Of a DNA stretch of 44,411 nt, positions 24,544-33,100 are shown one piece after another. The notes under the pieces are model-generated. The model had not been told where the DNA came from. It saw nothing but the letters and a program-made list of their open reading frames with translations, and made no database searches. Every line of letters begins with the position of its first letter. Within the stretch, counting starts at the first letter, position 1. Made by a program: the position numbers and the translations under genes. The DNA comes from Gemmataceae bacterium (GTDB lineage Bacteria > Planctomycetota > Planctomycetia > Gemmatales > Gemmataceae): positions 1 to 44,411 of the forward strand of contig JANWVV010000037.1 in NCBI GenBank assembly GCA_025055795.1, given 5' to 3'.

Positions 24544-26604
24544 TTACTTATGACGCCTGTGCAGTTGGCTTGAGAAATCCGGACCTGAGCGAGATAACGG
24601 CTGCCGCCGCGAGGGAACGGCGGCACGACGTGCTATTTTGCCTGGGGGGACCAGCAGGGGCAATCGGCACTGAGGGCAGGGACGCACCAGCGAACTCAAC
24701 GCCTGATGAAACAGTGGAGTCGCAGTATCGTCGGGGATCATCTCCAGAAAATCGTTGAGGAAGCGGAGCCAGTCGCGTAAGCGTTGAGGTAGCGTATCGG
24801 GCAGTGGTTGCCAGGTATAGAGCCATTGGCCGTCGTAGTTGAGGGCTCGTCCCACAGCTTTCAGTTCGATTGTGGCCTCCGGGTTGAGGCTGCGATAACC
24901 GGCCAGGCAGACGCCGCTTGCGGTAATGATGATGGGCCCCAAGGCCGGTTCGTGCTGAGGATCCCAGCGTTCCAGCCAGAGCAGATCGGGATACTCGGCC
25001 AGCCAGTGTTCGGCCAGGGTGGGCCAGCGTTGCACCAGTTCAAACACGGTAATGATCTGCGGGGACCAGGCGGGACTGTAAGGCAAGTGCCACAGGGCGT
25101 AACGCTGAGCGAGTAAAGCGGGGGCATCAGGTCGCAGCCAATGGGCGATGGCCGGGGCCAGGTCACACAACGTTTTCAGTTGCCGAGGGGTCCAGCCCAG
25201 TTGGAAGGCGACCATTTGCAGCATGATCTGTAATCGATGACGGAACTTGTTGGCGTCATTCCGTAGCGGCCACGCGGCCAGGAGTGCCTCGGCGTACAAC
25301 CATGGTGCGTCACCGCGGAATACGACTTCCAGCCGCTGGAGGAGTGCGGCTAACGTTTTCGTTTCGTCCATGGCCAGGTCGTCCAACCACAGGGCTTCCG
25401 CGGCCCCACGGGTACGCCATCGTTCGGGCTGATCCGTCGGGCTTGTCTCGCTCAGCCGCTGGAGGATCGGATAGAGAACGTCCTGACGTACAGCGGGGGA
25501 TCCCTGACCCATGCTGGCCTGGCACAGGCGGGTCAGCCAGCGGAGATGATCGTCGCGATCCAGCCGGGCCTGGGGTACCAGGTATTGCCAGGCAGCGTCG
25601 ATGAGCTGATCGATGCGGTCCGCCTGATGACGTAACAGGAAGCGGACCAGGCCGTAGATAGTCAGGCTGATCAGCAGCAGTGGCCAAGGGACCAGCCGAG
25701 CCGGGACAACGATCAGTACCACCGCAGCGGCTGCCAGAGCTGCCAGGCAGGCCAACAGGCGTGGCGACGGACGGATCTGGACCAGTCGGTAGTCCTGGTC
25801 CGGGGCCCGTACACGAGTGACGTGCCAGCAGGGACCGGTCAGGATTTCGACGCACCAGTCGAAGGTGGACAGGCGGTGGGTGGTCACCGTCAGAGGAGGT
25901 AGTTCCGGCGGCAGCGAGGCGGGCAGTTCCGTCAGGCAACGGGGACACAACCCCTGGTGCCGCACCCCGGCCTGGCCAAGCAGAGCATGCCAATCTTCGG
26001 GGGTTGTTGCTGGGGAGCGTAAGCAACGTCGCAGGCCTGCCGTACCGTTCCATAGCCAGACCTGGTCCAGTTCAGCGTTCTGGCCGGTTTGTTGCCAGCG
26101 GCGGGCGGCTAGCCGGGCCAGGCGGTGAGGCATGCAGACCCGTCGACGCTGATGGTCATAGATCAAGCCGTGGACGTGCCACAGATGGGTCACAAATTCC
26201 GGTCGTGGCAGGTATCGCTGGCAGCGGGGGCATCGCCAACGCCGCCGTTGGTCCCAACGGGCCAGCCAGCGATCCAAGGCGTGGCAGCGTGGTACGGCCT
26301 CCTGCAACCAGCGGAGACATTCCCACTTCTGCTGCGAGGTCAACCCATGGGTCAACGCCTGGAGCAGCGGCCGGACATACCGTAGCCGATCCGGCACCAA
26401 GCGCAGTAGCCGGGCCGTTGCCTGACGACGAATTTCCCAAGGAATGCGGCTGTCCGCCAGCAGTGGCAGCACTTCGGGCAGCCAGGCCGGCCGCGCCTTT
26501 GGCGACAATGCGGCGGATCGTACCACCAGCCGCATCAGTTCCTTGCGTGGGTCTGCTGCCTCCATCGTACGGTTTGCTAGGGGTGTCCCGTGGATCCGAT
26601 TCAA
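24544..26604 (-). CDS. Zinc-finger membrane protein of unknown function
   Basis: 686 aa. Helical N-terminal region (about 15-115); a C2H2-like site C125-x2-C128 with H140 and H145; C220-x2-C223; two membrane segments at about 284-300 and 306-325; a long helical part (330-530); then a C-terminal region with CPQC near 645. The cysteine pairs suggest zinc ribbons. The first codon is TTG at 26604, overlapping the TGA of the upstream oxidoreductase gene, which indicates translational coupling; ATG 26565 (MEAADPRKEL) is the alternative start. No family is recognised. It may be a planctomycete-specific envelope protein. Confidence 0.72.
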   Translation of the reverse strand: MNRIHGTPLANRTMEAADPRKELMRLVVRSAALSPKARPAWLPEVLPLLADSRIPWEIRRQATARLLRLVPDRLRYVRPLLQALTHGLTSQQKWECLRWLQEAVPRCHALDRWLARWDQRRRWRCPRCQRYLPRPEFVTHLWHVHGLIYDHQRRRVCMPHRLARLAARRWQQTGQNAELDQVWLWNGTAGLRRCLRSPATTPEDWHALLGQAGVRHQGLCPRCLTELPASLPPELPPLTVTTHRLSTFDWCVEILTGPCWHVTRVRAPDQDYRLVQIRPSPRLLACLAALAAAAVVLIVVPARLVPWPLLLISLTIYGLVRFLLRHQADRIDQLIDAAWQYLVPQARLDRDDHLRWLTRLCQASMGQGSPAVRQDVLYPILQRLSETSPTDQPERWRTRGAAEALWLDDLAMDETKTLAALLQRLEVVFRGDAPWLYAEALLAAWPLRNDANKFRHRLQIMLQMVAFQLGWTPRQLKTLCDLAPAIAHWLRPDAPALLAQRYALWHLPYSPAWSPQIITVFELVQRWPTLAEHWLAEYPDLLWLERWDPQHEPALGPIIITASGVCLAGYRSLNPEATIELKAVGRALNYDGQWLYTWQPLPDTLPQRLRDWLRFLNDFLEMIPDDTATPLFHQALSSLVRPCPQCRLPLLVPPGKIARRAAVPSRRQPLSRSGPDFSSQLHRRHK

Positions 26605-28118
26605 CCGGTCTCAGGGCGGTTGGCCAGTTTCTGGTAATCCGGCGGCTGCAACGTACAGCCTTGCTCGGCACCGCTCCAGCCCAGGATGTGAGCAGGTTTG
26701 CCGCCGTGGTGACTGCGTTGCCGCCAGCGGGCCAGCCAGTGGGCATCTGCCGAAACGGCCCGCTGCTGTTGGGCATCCCATCCTAGGGCCAATCCTTGCT
26801 CCAGACTCTGCTCGGCCAGTGCCAGCAGCACGCTGGCAGCGGCGGCCAGATCAGGGGGGCAATACGTACTTTGGCGGCGTTGCCGCACGCAGGCCAGAAA
26901 ATGCCGCCACAAGGCTTCGGTCTCGTGCCGCGGTGAGGCGACGGCCTGCTGGTAGTGCGGCGTCAGCATTCCCTCCAGCCGCGGCGGGTAAACCGAGCCC
27001 CGCGACGGATCGTCCCGATAAACCTGGAACCCACCCCGGACAAACTTGATGGTTCCCAGGCGACAACGGATCAGCTCCTCCAGCGGGTAATTGCTGAGGG
27101 TGGTGGCCGTAGCCAGCAACTGGCAACCTTCGTCGAAGTCGGCGGCAACGGTGACCACATCAGGCACGGTGCGTCCATCGTACTCCAGGTACAACCCTCC
27201 TGCCGCACTGACACGCGCGGGGAATCGCACTCCCATCGCCGCCAACAACCGGCAAACAGGAGCGTAGAGCAACTCGTGGAACGGACCACCGCTGAACTGC
27301 TGGTAACACCGCCACTGGGCGAACACCGCCCGGTCGAAGGGGCACTGCCGCGGTGACGGACCAATCGGCTGGCCGGCCACCTCGAAGCGATGCCCCAAAA
27401 ACATGTCCCAGTCGATACTGCGGGGATGCATCTGTTCGACCAGACGATAGAAGCGCCATTGACCGCGGATGTCGTTGCGGAAGGCACCGGTCTGGCCTTG
27501 GACGACGTGTCCCAACTGACCACTCCGCAGGTAGTCCCAGGCCTGAACCCACAGCGGATCGGCCAGATTCTGCACGCCGACCACAACCACCCGCTGACTC
27601 TGCTGCCAGGCGTGCAGTACGGCGACGGCTTGGGCAGCCGTCCGACCCAGCGGACGTTCCACAAAAACGTCTTTGCCAGCCGCCAAGGCGTCGAGCGTCA
27701 TGCGGGCATGCCAATGATCAGGCGTGGCAATGCAAACCACGTCCACCTCCGGCAGCTCGAGCAGTTGGCGGTAATCCTTGGTCACGTGCCGGCGATCCGC
27801 GGGGTCCAGGCCGCATTTGCGGGCCGCGGGGTACAGACCCTGGGCATAACGCCGCCGACTCACCTGTCCTCCGAAAACACTGGTATATTCCTCTTCGTGA
27901 CCGTCCCAGACGTCGCAAACGGCCACCGGGGCTACTGCCTCGCCCGCTGCCTGCAGGCGTCGTACCAGGTCCATATGGGCCTGCGCCCGACCACCACAAC
28001 CCACAAAGGCGATCCCCACACGCTCATTGGCCCCCCACACACCTGCGTAATTGGCCGCCGACAGCGATAATGCCGCCGCTGAACCGAGAAACGCCCGCCG
28101 ATCGACTGTCTGGCTCAT
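26601..28118 (-). CDS. Gfo/Idh/MocA family oxidoreductase with Tat signal
   Basis: 505 aa. DRRAFLGSAAALSLSAANYAG (6-26) is a twin-arginine export signal. The NAD(P)-binding Rossmann domain follows with VGIAFVGCGGRAQAH (34-48), then YRQLLELPEVDVVCIATPDHWHA. The family EKP motif reads VERPLG with Arg155 in place of the usual lysine. The C-terminal alpha/beta domain covers about 165-460. Exported members are abundant in planctomycetes and probably act on sugars or inositols in the periplasm; the substrate is unknown. It forms a two-gene unit with the membrane zinc-finger gene downstream. Confidence 0.87.
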   Translation of the reverse strand: MSQTVDRRAFLGSAAALSLSAANYAGVWGANERVGIAFVGCGGRAQAHMDLVRRLQAAGEAVAPVAVCDVWDGHEEEYTSVFGGQVSRRRYAQGLYPAARKCGLDPADRRHVTKDYRQLLELPEVDVVCIATPDHWHARMTLDALAAGKDVFVERPLGRTAAQAVAVLHAWQQSQRVVVVGVQNLADPLWVQAWDYLRSGQLGHVVQGQTGAFRNDIRGQWRFYRLVEQMHPRSIDWDMFLGHRFEVAGQPIGPSPRQCPFDRAVFAQWRCYQQFSGGPFHELLYAPVCRLLAAMGVRFPARVSAAGGLYLEYDGRTVPDVVTVAADFDEGCQLLATATTLSNYPLEELIRCRLGTIKFVRGGFQVYRDDPSRGSVYPPRLEGMLTPHYQQAVASPRHETEALWRHFLACVRQRRQSTYCPPDLAAAASVLLALAEQSLEQGLALGWDAQQQRAVSADAHWLARWRQRSHHGGKPAHILGWSGAEQGCTLQPPDYQKLANRPETG

Positions 28119-28449
28119 GATAAATTCATCCAGCGGTGCTGCACCTGCTGCCCCCGTTCCGCCCCATCCCCGGTTGGATAGTACTGCCCCAGTTACAAAC
28201 CATCATACACATCTCAAGAGAGCTCAGGGCGGCCTGCTCCGGGTCATTTTCCACCAGCCGGTCACTTTCCTAGCATAATCACAATGGTTTTGGCACCAAG
28301 GGCATTGTCCGCGGTTGGGCCGCGCGTAGCGTTCGCCCCGATAGGTAGTACCGGGGCTACCTGTCACGGTTCCCGGTCGCTCGCCTATCAACCCCTGCGG
28401 GCAGGTCCTTGGCTTTCCCGGATGCTTGCTCAGCCACGAGTTAATCGCT
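28119..28449. other. Divergent intergenic region; carA leader with alternative hairpins
   Basis: 331 bases, no gene seen. A CATAAT lies near 28274. In the stretch before carA, AGGTAG/CTACCT (28343-28362, 8-base loop) overlaps ACCGGG/CCCGGT (28350-28377), so only one can form at a time. This could be an attenuation-like leader, but no T-run or leader peptide is visible. Confidence 0.35.
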
Positions 28450-29556
28450 ATGCACGCAAAACTGGCTTTGGAGGACGGCACGATCTACAGCGGTCAGGCA
28501 ATCGGTGCTGCTGGCGAAACCAGCGGCGAAGTCGTCTTCAACACGTCGATGATGGGATACCAGGAAATCCTAACCGACCCTTCGTATGCCGGTCAAATAG
28601 TCACGATGACCTATCCGCACATTGGCAACTATGGAGTGAATGCGGAGGATCGCGAATCGGCACGGGTTCAGGTAGCCGGTTTTGTGATTCGTGAGTTGAC
28701 GGCGGTACCCAGCAACTACCGTAGTCAAAGCGACCTGGACACCTATCTGAAGATGGCCGGTGTGGTCGGCATCGCCGGGATTGATACACGGGCCTTGGTG
28801 CGACGCTTGCGGTTGCGGGGCACGATGAACGGGGTGATTTCGACCAGCGATCTGGAGGATGCTTCCCTGGTAGCCAAGGCGCGGGCGGTCCCCTCCATGG
28901 CCGGGCTGGATCTGGTCCGTCGGGTCACGCCGGCCGAGCCGTACACCTGGCAGGAACGCCCGGGGCTGCTGGCCCGGCACCTGCTTCCGGCTCGTCCCCC
29001 GGAAAAACACGTCGTGGCCATCGACTATGGCATGAAATGGAACATCCTGCGGCTGCTCACCCAGGTAGGCTGCCGCGTTACCGTAGTACCTGCCACCTTT
29101 TCCGCCGACGACATTTTGCGGCTTCAGCCGGATGGCATCTTCCTGTCCAACGGTCCCGGTGATCCAGCCGCCGTCACTTATGCCATTGAAACCATCCGCC
29201 AGTTGCTGGGCAAACGTCCCATGTTTGGCATCTGCCTAGGTCACCAGTTGCTGTGTCTGGCGTTAGGTGCCCGAACCTACAAGCTCAAATTCGGCCACCG
29301 CGGCGCCAACCACCCTGTCCGCAATGAACGGACCGGTCATGTGGAAATCACTACTCAGAACCACGGCTTTGCCGTCGATCCGCGCACCCTGCCTGCCGAC
29401 GTGGAAATCACGCACGTCAACCTCAACGACCAGACGCTGGAGGGGATCCGTCATAAACGGCTGCCTGCTTTGAGCGTGCAGTATCATCCGGAGGCCTCCG
29501 CTGGCCCCCACGACTCCACTTACCTGTTCCAGGAGTTCCGCCAGTTGCTCGGCTGA
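28450..29556 (+). CDS. carA: Carbamoyl-phosphate synthase small subunit
   Basis: 368 aa. It hydrolyses glutamine and passes ammonia to the large subunit for carbamoyl phosphate, feeding pyrimidine and arginine synthesis. The N-terminal domain starts [15 protein letters not shown] and has [17 protein letters not shown]. The class I amidotransferase domain (about 185-368) has the nucleophile C262 in GICLGHQ and the His/Glu pair in [13 protein letters not shown] 28450 matches the family start; an upstream start at 28426 adds eight non-conserved residues. carB is not adjacent: the next gene, topA, is convergent. Confidence 0.96.
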   Translation: MHAKLALEDGTIYSGQAIGAAGETSGEVVFNTSMMGYQEILTDPSYAGQIVTMTYPHIGNYGVNAEDRESARVQVAGFVIRELTAVPSNYRSQSDLDTYLKMAGVVGIAGIDTRALVRRLRLRGTMNGVISTSDLEDASLVAKARAVPSMAGLDLVRRVTPAEPYTWQERPGLLARHLLPARPPEKHVVAIDYGMKWNILRLLTQVGCRVTVVPATFSADDILRLQPDGIFLSNGPGDPAAVTYAIETIRQLLGKRPMFGICLGHQLLCLALGARTYKLKFGHRGANHPVRNERTGHVEITTQNHGFAVDPRTLPADVEITHVNLNDQTLEGIRHKRLPALSVQYHPEASAGPHDSTYLFQEFRQLLG

Positions 29557-29914
29557 ATTGCAATCCCTCCGCGGTGTTGCCCATCGGACCCCGGTTGCCG
29601 ACTGGCACACCGACCAGGGCTACGTTAATCCCCCATTTCCATCGCTGGTACCCCAGCCGGGCCGCAAAACAGATGATTATTGCTAATTTTCTTGAACCTG
29701 GAGGGCACGGCTACAGCCCTGGAGCGCTCACTACGCCTGAGCCGGTATAGAGGGTGCCCTAAGACTCTCAGAGAGGAACCTGGCCGGGGCACCGCAAGCG
29801 TCACCTGACGCATACGGAGCTAGCCGGGCGTGGCGGACCCGGATTGCCGGCTTGTCGGAGCTACACTCCGAGCTGTTCCAAAAGATCAGGTCCATTCGGG
29901 AGCGTAGGGGACTT
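29557..29914. other. Convergent intergenic region carA/topA
   Basis: 358 bases, no gene seen. Inverted repeats that could end either transcript are GGGCAC/GTGCCC (about 29703-29757, nested around GGCT/AGCC) and TCGGAG/CTCCGA with a 5-base loop near 29854-29870. Neither has a T-run. Confidence 0.3.
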
Positions 29915-32839
29915 TCAGGAGGTGAAAGTGTCTGATGCTGGTGCAGGGGCCTGAGCGGTTGTCGCTTTATTCAAGGCCGCGGCGATCTGTGCCTCCAGTT
30001 CGGGGGATACCTTGGCTTTGCCCTTGCATTTGGGATACTGCGAGCACCCTAGATAATACCCCGGGCCGAATCGGGATTTCATCAGTTTCATGGCGGCGCC
30101 ACACTCTGGACAAGTCTGAGTGACGGCTACGTCGGGCACTGAAGCAGCAGTGCGGGGCCGCGGGGGCGGGAGCAAATCCTTGAGTTTTTCGCGCAATTCG
30201 GCCGTTAAGGATTTTGCGTTGCGGCACTTGGGGAAGCCGCTGCAGGCCAGGAAAGGTCCCCGCCAGGCCGTGCGGATGACCATGGGACTGCCACATTTGT
30301 CACAGCGGATGCCGGTGTCCGGGGGCTGGATGGGACGCCCCTGATCGTCAGCATCGGCTCGGAACTTGCAGGCTTTGTCGGGGCATTCCACGTATTTTTT
30401 GCCCGTTTTACTGGCTTTGAGCAGCAGTTGGTGGTTGTGGCACTGCGGGCAGGTGACGGTCGTAGGCCGGGTGGTCACGACCGGCTGGCCATCAGGCCCC
30501 AGGTTCATGGTAGTAGGGCAGTTAGGGGCGGCCGAGCAGGTGAAAAAGACACCGAAACGACCACTTTTGCGTACCATCGGCTGGCCGCAGGCCGGACAGG
30601 GAATGTCTGTGGTGGCCGGTCCTTCCTGCTCCTGACCATTGCTGCCCCGTTTGTACTGGCAGGGATTGTCCTTGTCTTTCCAGCCACTGCAGCCCAGGAA
30701 GTAGCTGCCGGTTTTCGGGGAGTAGCGTTTTTCCAGGGGTCGGCCGCACTTGGGACATGGCTCATCGGTCAGCATGCGGGCCGGTTCCATTTCCGCGTCC
30801 GCCTTTTTCAATTCCTCGGAGAACGGCCCCCAGAACTCGTCGAGCACCTGGCGATACTGGCATTTGCCGGTTTCGATTTCATCCAGCTCTTCCTCGAAGT
30901 GGCTGGTGAATTTGACGTCCATGATGCGGGGGAAGTGATGGACCAGTTTGTCGGTGACCAGTTTGCCGATGTCAGTCGCATAGAAGCGGCCGCGTTGCTG
31001 GGTGACGTAGCCGCGTTTCTGGATGGTCGAAATGATAGTGGCATAGGTGCTGGGTCGTCCGATGCCTTCCTTTTCCAAGGCCTTGACCAGGGAGGCCTCC
31101 GTGTAGCGGGGTGGGGGTTGGGTGAAATGCTGGGTGGCGAACAGGTCGAGCCGTTGTAAAGATTGTTGCTCCTGTAAGGGGGGCAGAAGGGTGTCTTCCT
31201 GCCGGCTGACTGGCGGCAGGACGCGGCGGTGACCATCGAAGCGGATGATCCGTCCGGAGGCGCGGAACAGGGCCTGTCCGGCCCGGATGTCCACAGTGGT
31301 GATGGCCAAAACGGCCGGCTTGCACTGACTGGCGACAAAGCGACGCCAGATCAGGTCGTACAGGTGGTACAAATCGCCAGTCAGGCCAAGCTGTCGGGCC
31401 TTTTGCGGCGTGAGCGTCACGTCGATGGGGCGGATGGCCTCGTGGGCTTCCTGGGCGGTTTTGCCGGAGGAGTAGTAGTTGGGCGTATCTGGCAGGTAGC
31501 TGGGCCCCAGGTGCGGGTCTTGGGCGATGAATTGCCGCACCGCTTGCAAGGCATCCTGGGAGACACGCGTGCTATCGGTACGCATGTAGGTAATCAAGGC
31601 GGTTGGTCCCAGGCCGGTCAGTTCGACCCCTTCGTAGAGCCGCTGGGCGGTCTGCATGGTGCGGCTGGTGGAAAATCCCAGGCGGATGTTGGCCTGTTGC
31701 TGCAGGGTGCTGGTAATGAAGGGAGGCGGGGGGCGGTCCTGCCGGTCCTTTTGCTCGACCTTGACCACCTGGAAGGGCGAATGCCGCAGAGCGGTCAGGA
31801 TCTGGTCCGCGGTGGCCTCGTTGGGAATGCGGACGTCCTGTTCTTGCCAGCGGATCAACTCGGCAAAAAAAGCGCCGGCGGGCGGTGCGGGCAGACCCGT
31901 CAGGCCGCTAGTGGCACCGTTGTTCCCATTGTCCCCCTTGTCTTCCAGTTCCGTATCGACGGGCGTATCCGGCGAATCCGCGGTGGGGTCGTTGTCGGCC
32001 TTTTTCCGAGCGTAGACTTTGCAGCGTTGGGGATCGGACTTCCAGGCAACGCTGGTACCGGCAGGGGCCAGCAAGGCCTGGATCTTCCAGTACTCTTCGC
32101 TCCGGAAAGCTTCGATTTCGCGTTCCCGCTCGACGATAAGGCGGACGGCCACGGACTGCACCCGCCCAGCGCTCAGGCGGGAGGCCACCTTTTTGCCCAG
32201 CAGGTTGGACAAGGGGAAGCCGACGACACGGTCCAGGGCCCGACGGGCCTCCTGGGCCGCCACCAGATTGCCGTTGATCCGATCAGGGTGGGCCAGAGCC
32301 TGCTGGACGGCCGTTTTACTGATTTCGTTGAAGCGGATGCGGTAGGTGCGTTCCGGAGGTAGTTGCAGTTCGTCGGCGATGTGCCAGGCAATCGATTCAC
32401 CTTCGCGATCCGGGTCGCTGGCCAGGTAGATGCGGCGGGCGCCGCTGGCGGCCTTGCGGATCTCCTCCAGAATTTCCCGGGCGGAGCGCCGCCGTCCGCG
32501 ACGGGTTTCCTCGTCCTCGCCTTTGACGTCCACCACGTACCGCAGCTTCCAGCCGTCAGCAATGCGGATGCCGGCGACTTCCTCCCCTTTGCGTTTGCGG
32601 GTGTCCAGGTCGCGGACGTGGCCGTAACTGGCCACTACCCGGTAGCCGGGACCCAGGTAGCGGGCCAGCGTTTTCGCTTTGGCCGGCGACTCGACGATGA
32701 CCAGATCGTAGCCACCCGAGGGCGTGGCGGCCTGGGCCGTCCCCTCGCTGCTGCGACGCCGCGGCCGGGTCGTGCGGGACTCACCAGCTGCGGACGTGTC
32801 TGTCGCCTCGTTGTGTTGTGCGGAGCGTGTTCGAGCCAC
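29915..32839 (-). CDS. topA: DNA topoisomerase I with five C-terminal zinc fingers
   Basis: 974 aa. It relaxes negative supercoils as a type IA enzyme. A basic, disordered N-terminal tail (1-42) precedes the Toprim domain (VIVESPAKAKTLARYL; acidic triad in SDPDREGE, 141-147). The catalytic tyrosine is Y418 in ITYMRTDSTR. An acidic, Asn/Asp-rich insertion lies at about 280-315. The C-terminus carries five CxxC-type zinc fingers beginning CPKCGRPL, CPACGQPM, CPQCHNHQ, CDKCGSPM and CPECGAAM. The start is GTG with AGGAGAGG seven bases upstream. It is divergent from the PpiD-like gene. Confidence 0.96.
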   Translation of the reverse strand: MARTRSAQHNEATDTSAAGESRTTRPRRRSSEGTAQAATPSGGYDLVIVESPAKAKTLARYLGPGYRVVASYGHVRDLDTRKRKGEEVAGIRIADGWKLRYVVDVKGEDEETRRGRRRSAREILEEIRKAASGARRIYLASDPDREGESIAWHIADELQLPPERTYRIRFNEISKTAVQQALAHPDRINGNLVAAQEARRALDRVVGFPLSNLLGKKVASRLSAGRVQSVAVRLIVEREREIEAFRSEEYWKIQALLAPAGTSVAWKSDPQRCKVYARKKADNDPTADSPDTPVDTELEDKGDNGNNGATSGLTGLPAPPAGAFFAELIRWQEQDVRIPNEATADQILTALRHSPFQVVKVEQKDRQDRPPPPFITSTLQQQANIRLGFSTSRTMQTAQRLYEGVELTGLGPTALITYMRTDSTRVSQDALQAVRQFIAQDPHLGPSYLPDTPNYYSSGKTAQEAHEAIRPIDVTLTPQKARQLGLTGDLYHLYDLIWRRFVASQCKPAVLAITTVDIRAGQALFRASGRIIRFDGHRRVLPPVSRQEDTLLPPLQEQQSLQRLDLFATQHFTQPPPRYTEASLVKALEKEGIGRPSTYATIISTIQKRGYVTQQRGRFYATDIGKLVTDKLVHHFPRIMDVKFTSHFEEELDEIETGKCQYRQVLDEFWGPFSEELKKADAEMEPARMLTDEPCPKCGRPLEKRYSPKTGSYFLGCSGWKDKDNPCQYKRGSNGQEQEGPATTDIPCPACGQPMVRKSGRFGVFFTCSAAPNCPTTMNLGPDGQPVVTTRPTTVTCPQCHNHQLLLKASKTGKKYVECPDKACKFRADADDQGRPIQPPDTGIRCDKCGSPMVIRTAWRGPFLACSGFPKCRNAKSLTAELREKLKDLLPPPRPRTAASVPDVAVTQTCPECGAAMKLMKSRFGPGYYLGCSQYPKCKGKAKVSPELEAQIAAALNKATTAQAPAPASDTFTS

Positions 32840-33100
32840 GATGTCGCCTCTCCTGCTTGCTTCCTTTGCGGTCCGTGGAGTCCCCGCGGACCACCTCCGG
32901 ACACCACCTCAGCACGCCGGTTGGTGCTGACCTCCTGAGCGGGTTTGCCGTTGTAGATAGCAGCAAATTCCGTACAATCGAACCGGCAGGGCGTGCAATG
33001 CCCATTTCCCTAATAGGACGATATAGGCCCCGTCAACCCCCTGGTACTACCGGGATAGTCCATGATGCGGGCAAAAGCGTACCTAAGCTGAGGATTGGCA
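32840..33100. promoter_or_regulatory. Divergent topA / PpiD-like promoter region with 7-bp inverted repeat
   Basis: 261 bases between two divergent starts. TCAGCAC (32909-32915) and GTGCTGA (32924-32930) form a perfect inverted repeat around GCCGGTTG. It lies 70 bases from the topA GTG and could be an operator or a leader hairpin. No clear -10/-35 pair is seen. Confidence 0.35.

Noticed and set aside
31229..32362. Long plus-strand frame inside topA (377 codons)
   Set aside because: It is antisense to a fully conserved topA and reflects the high GC codon pattern; no domain is recognised.
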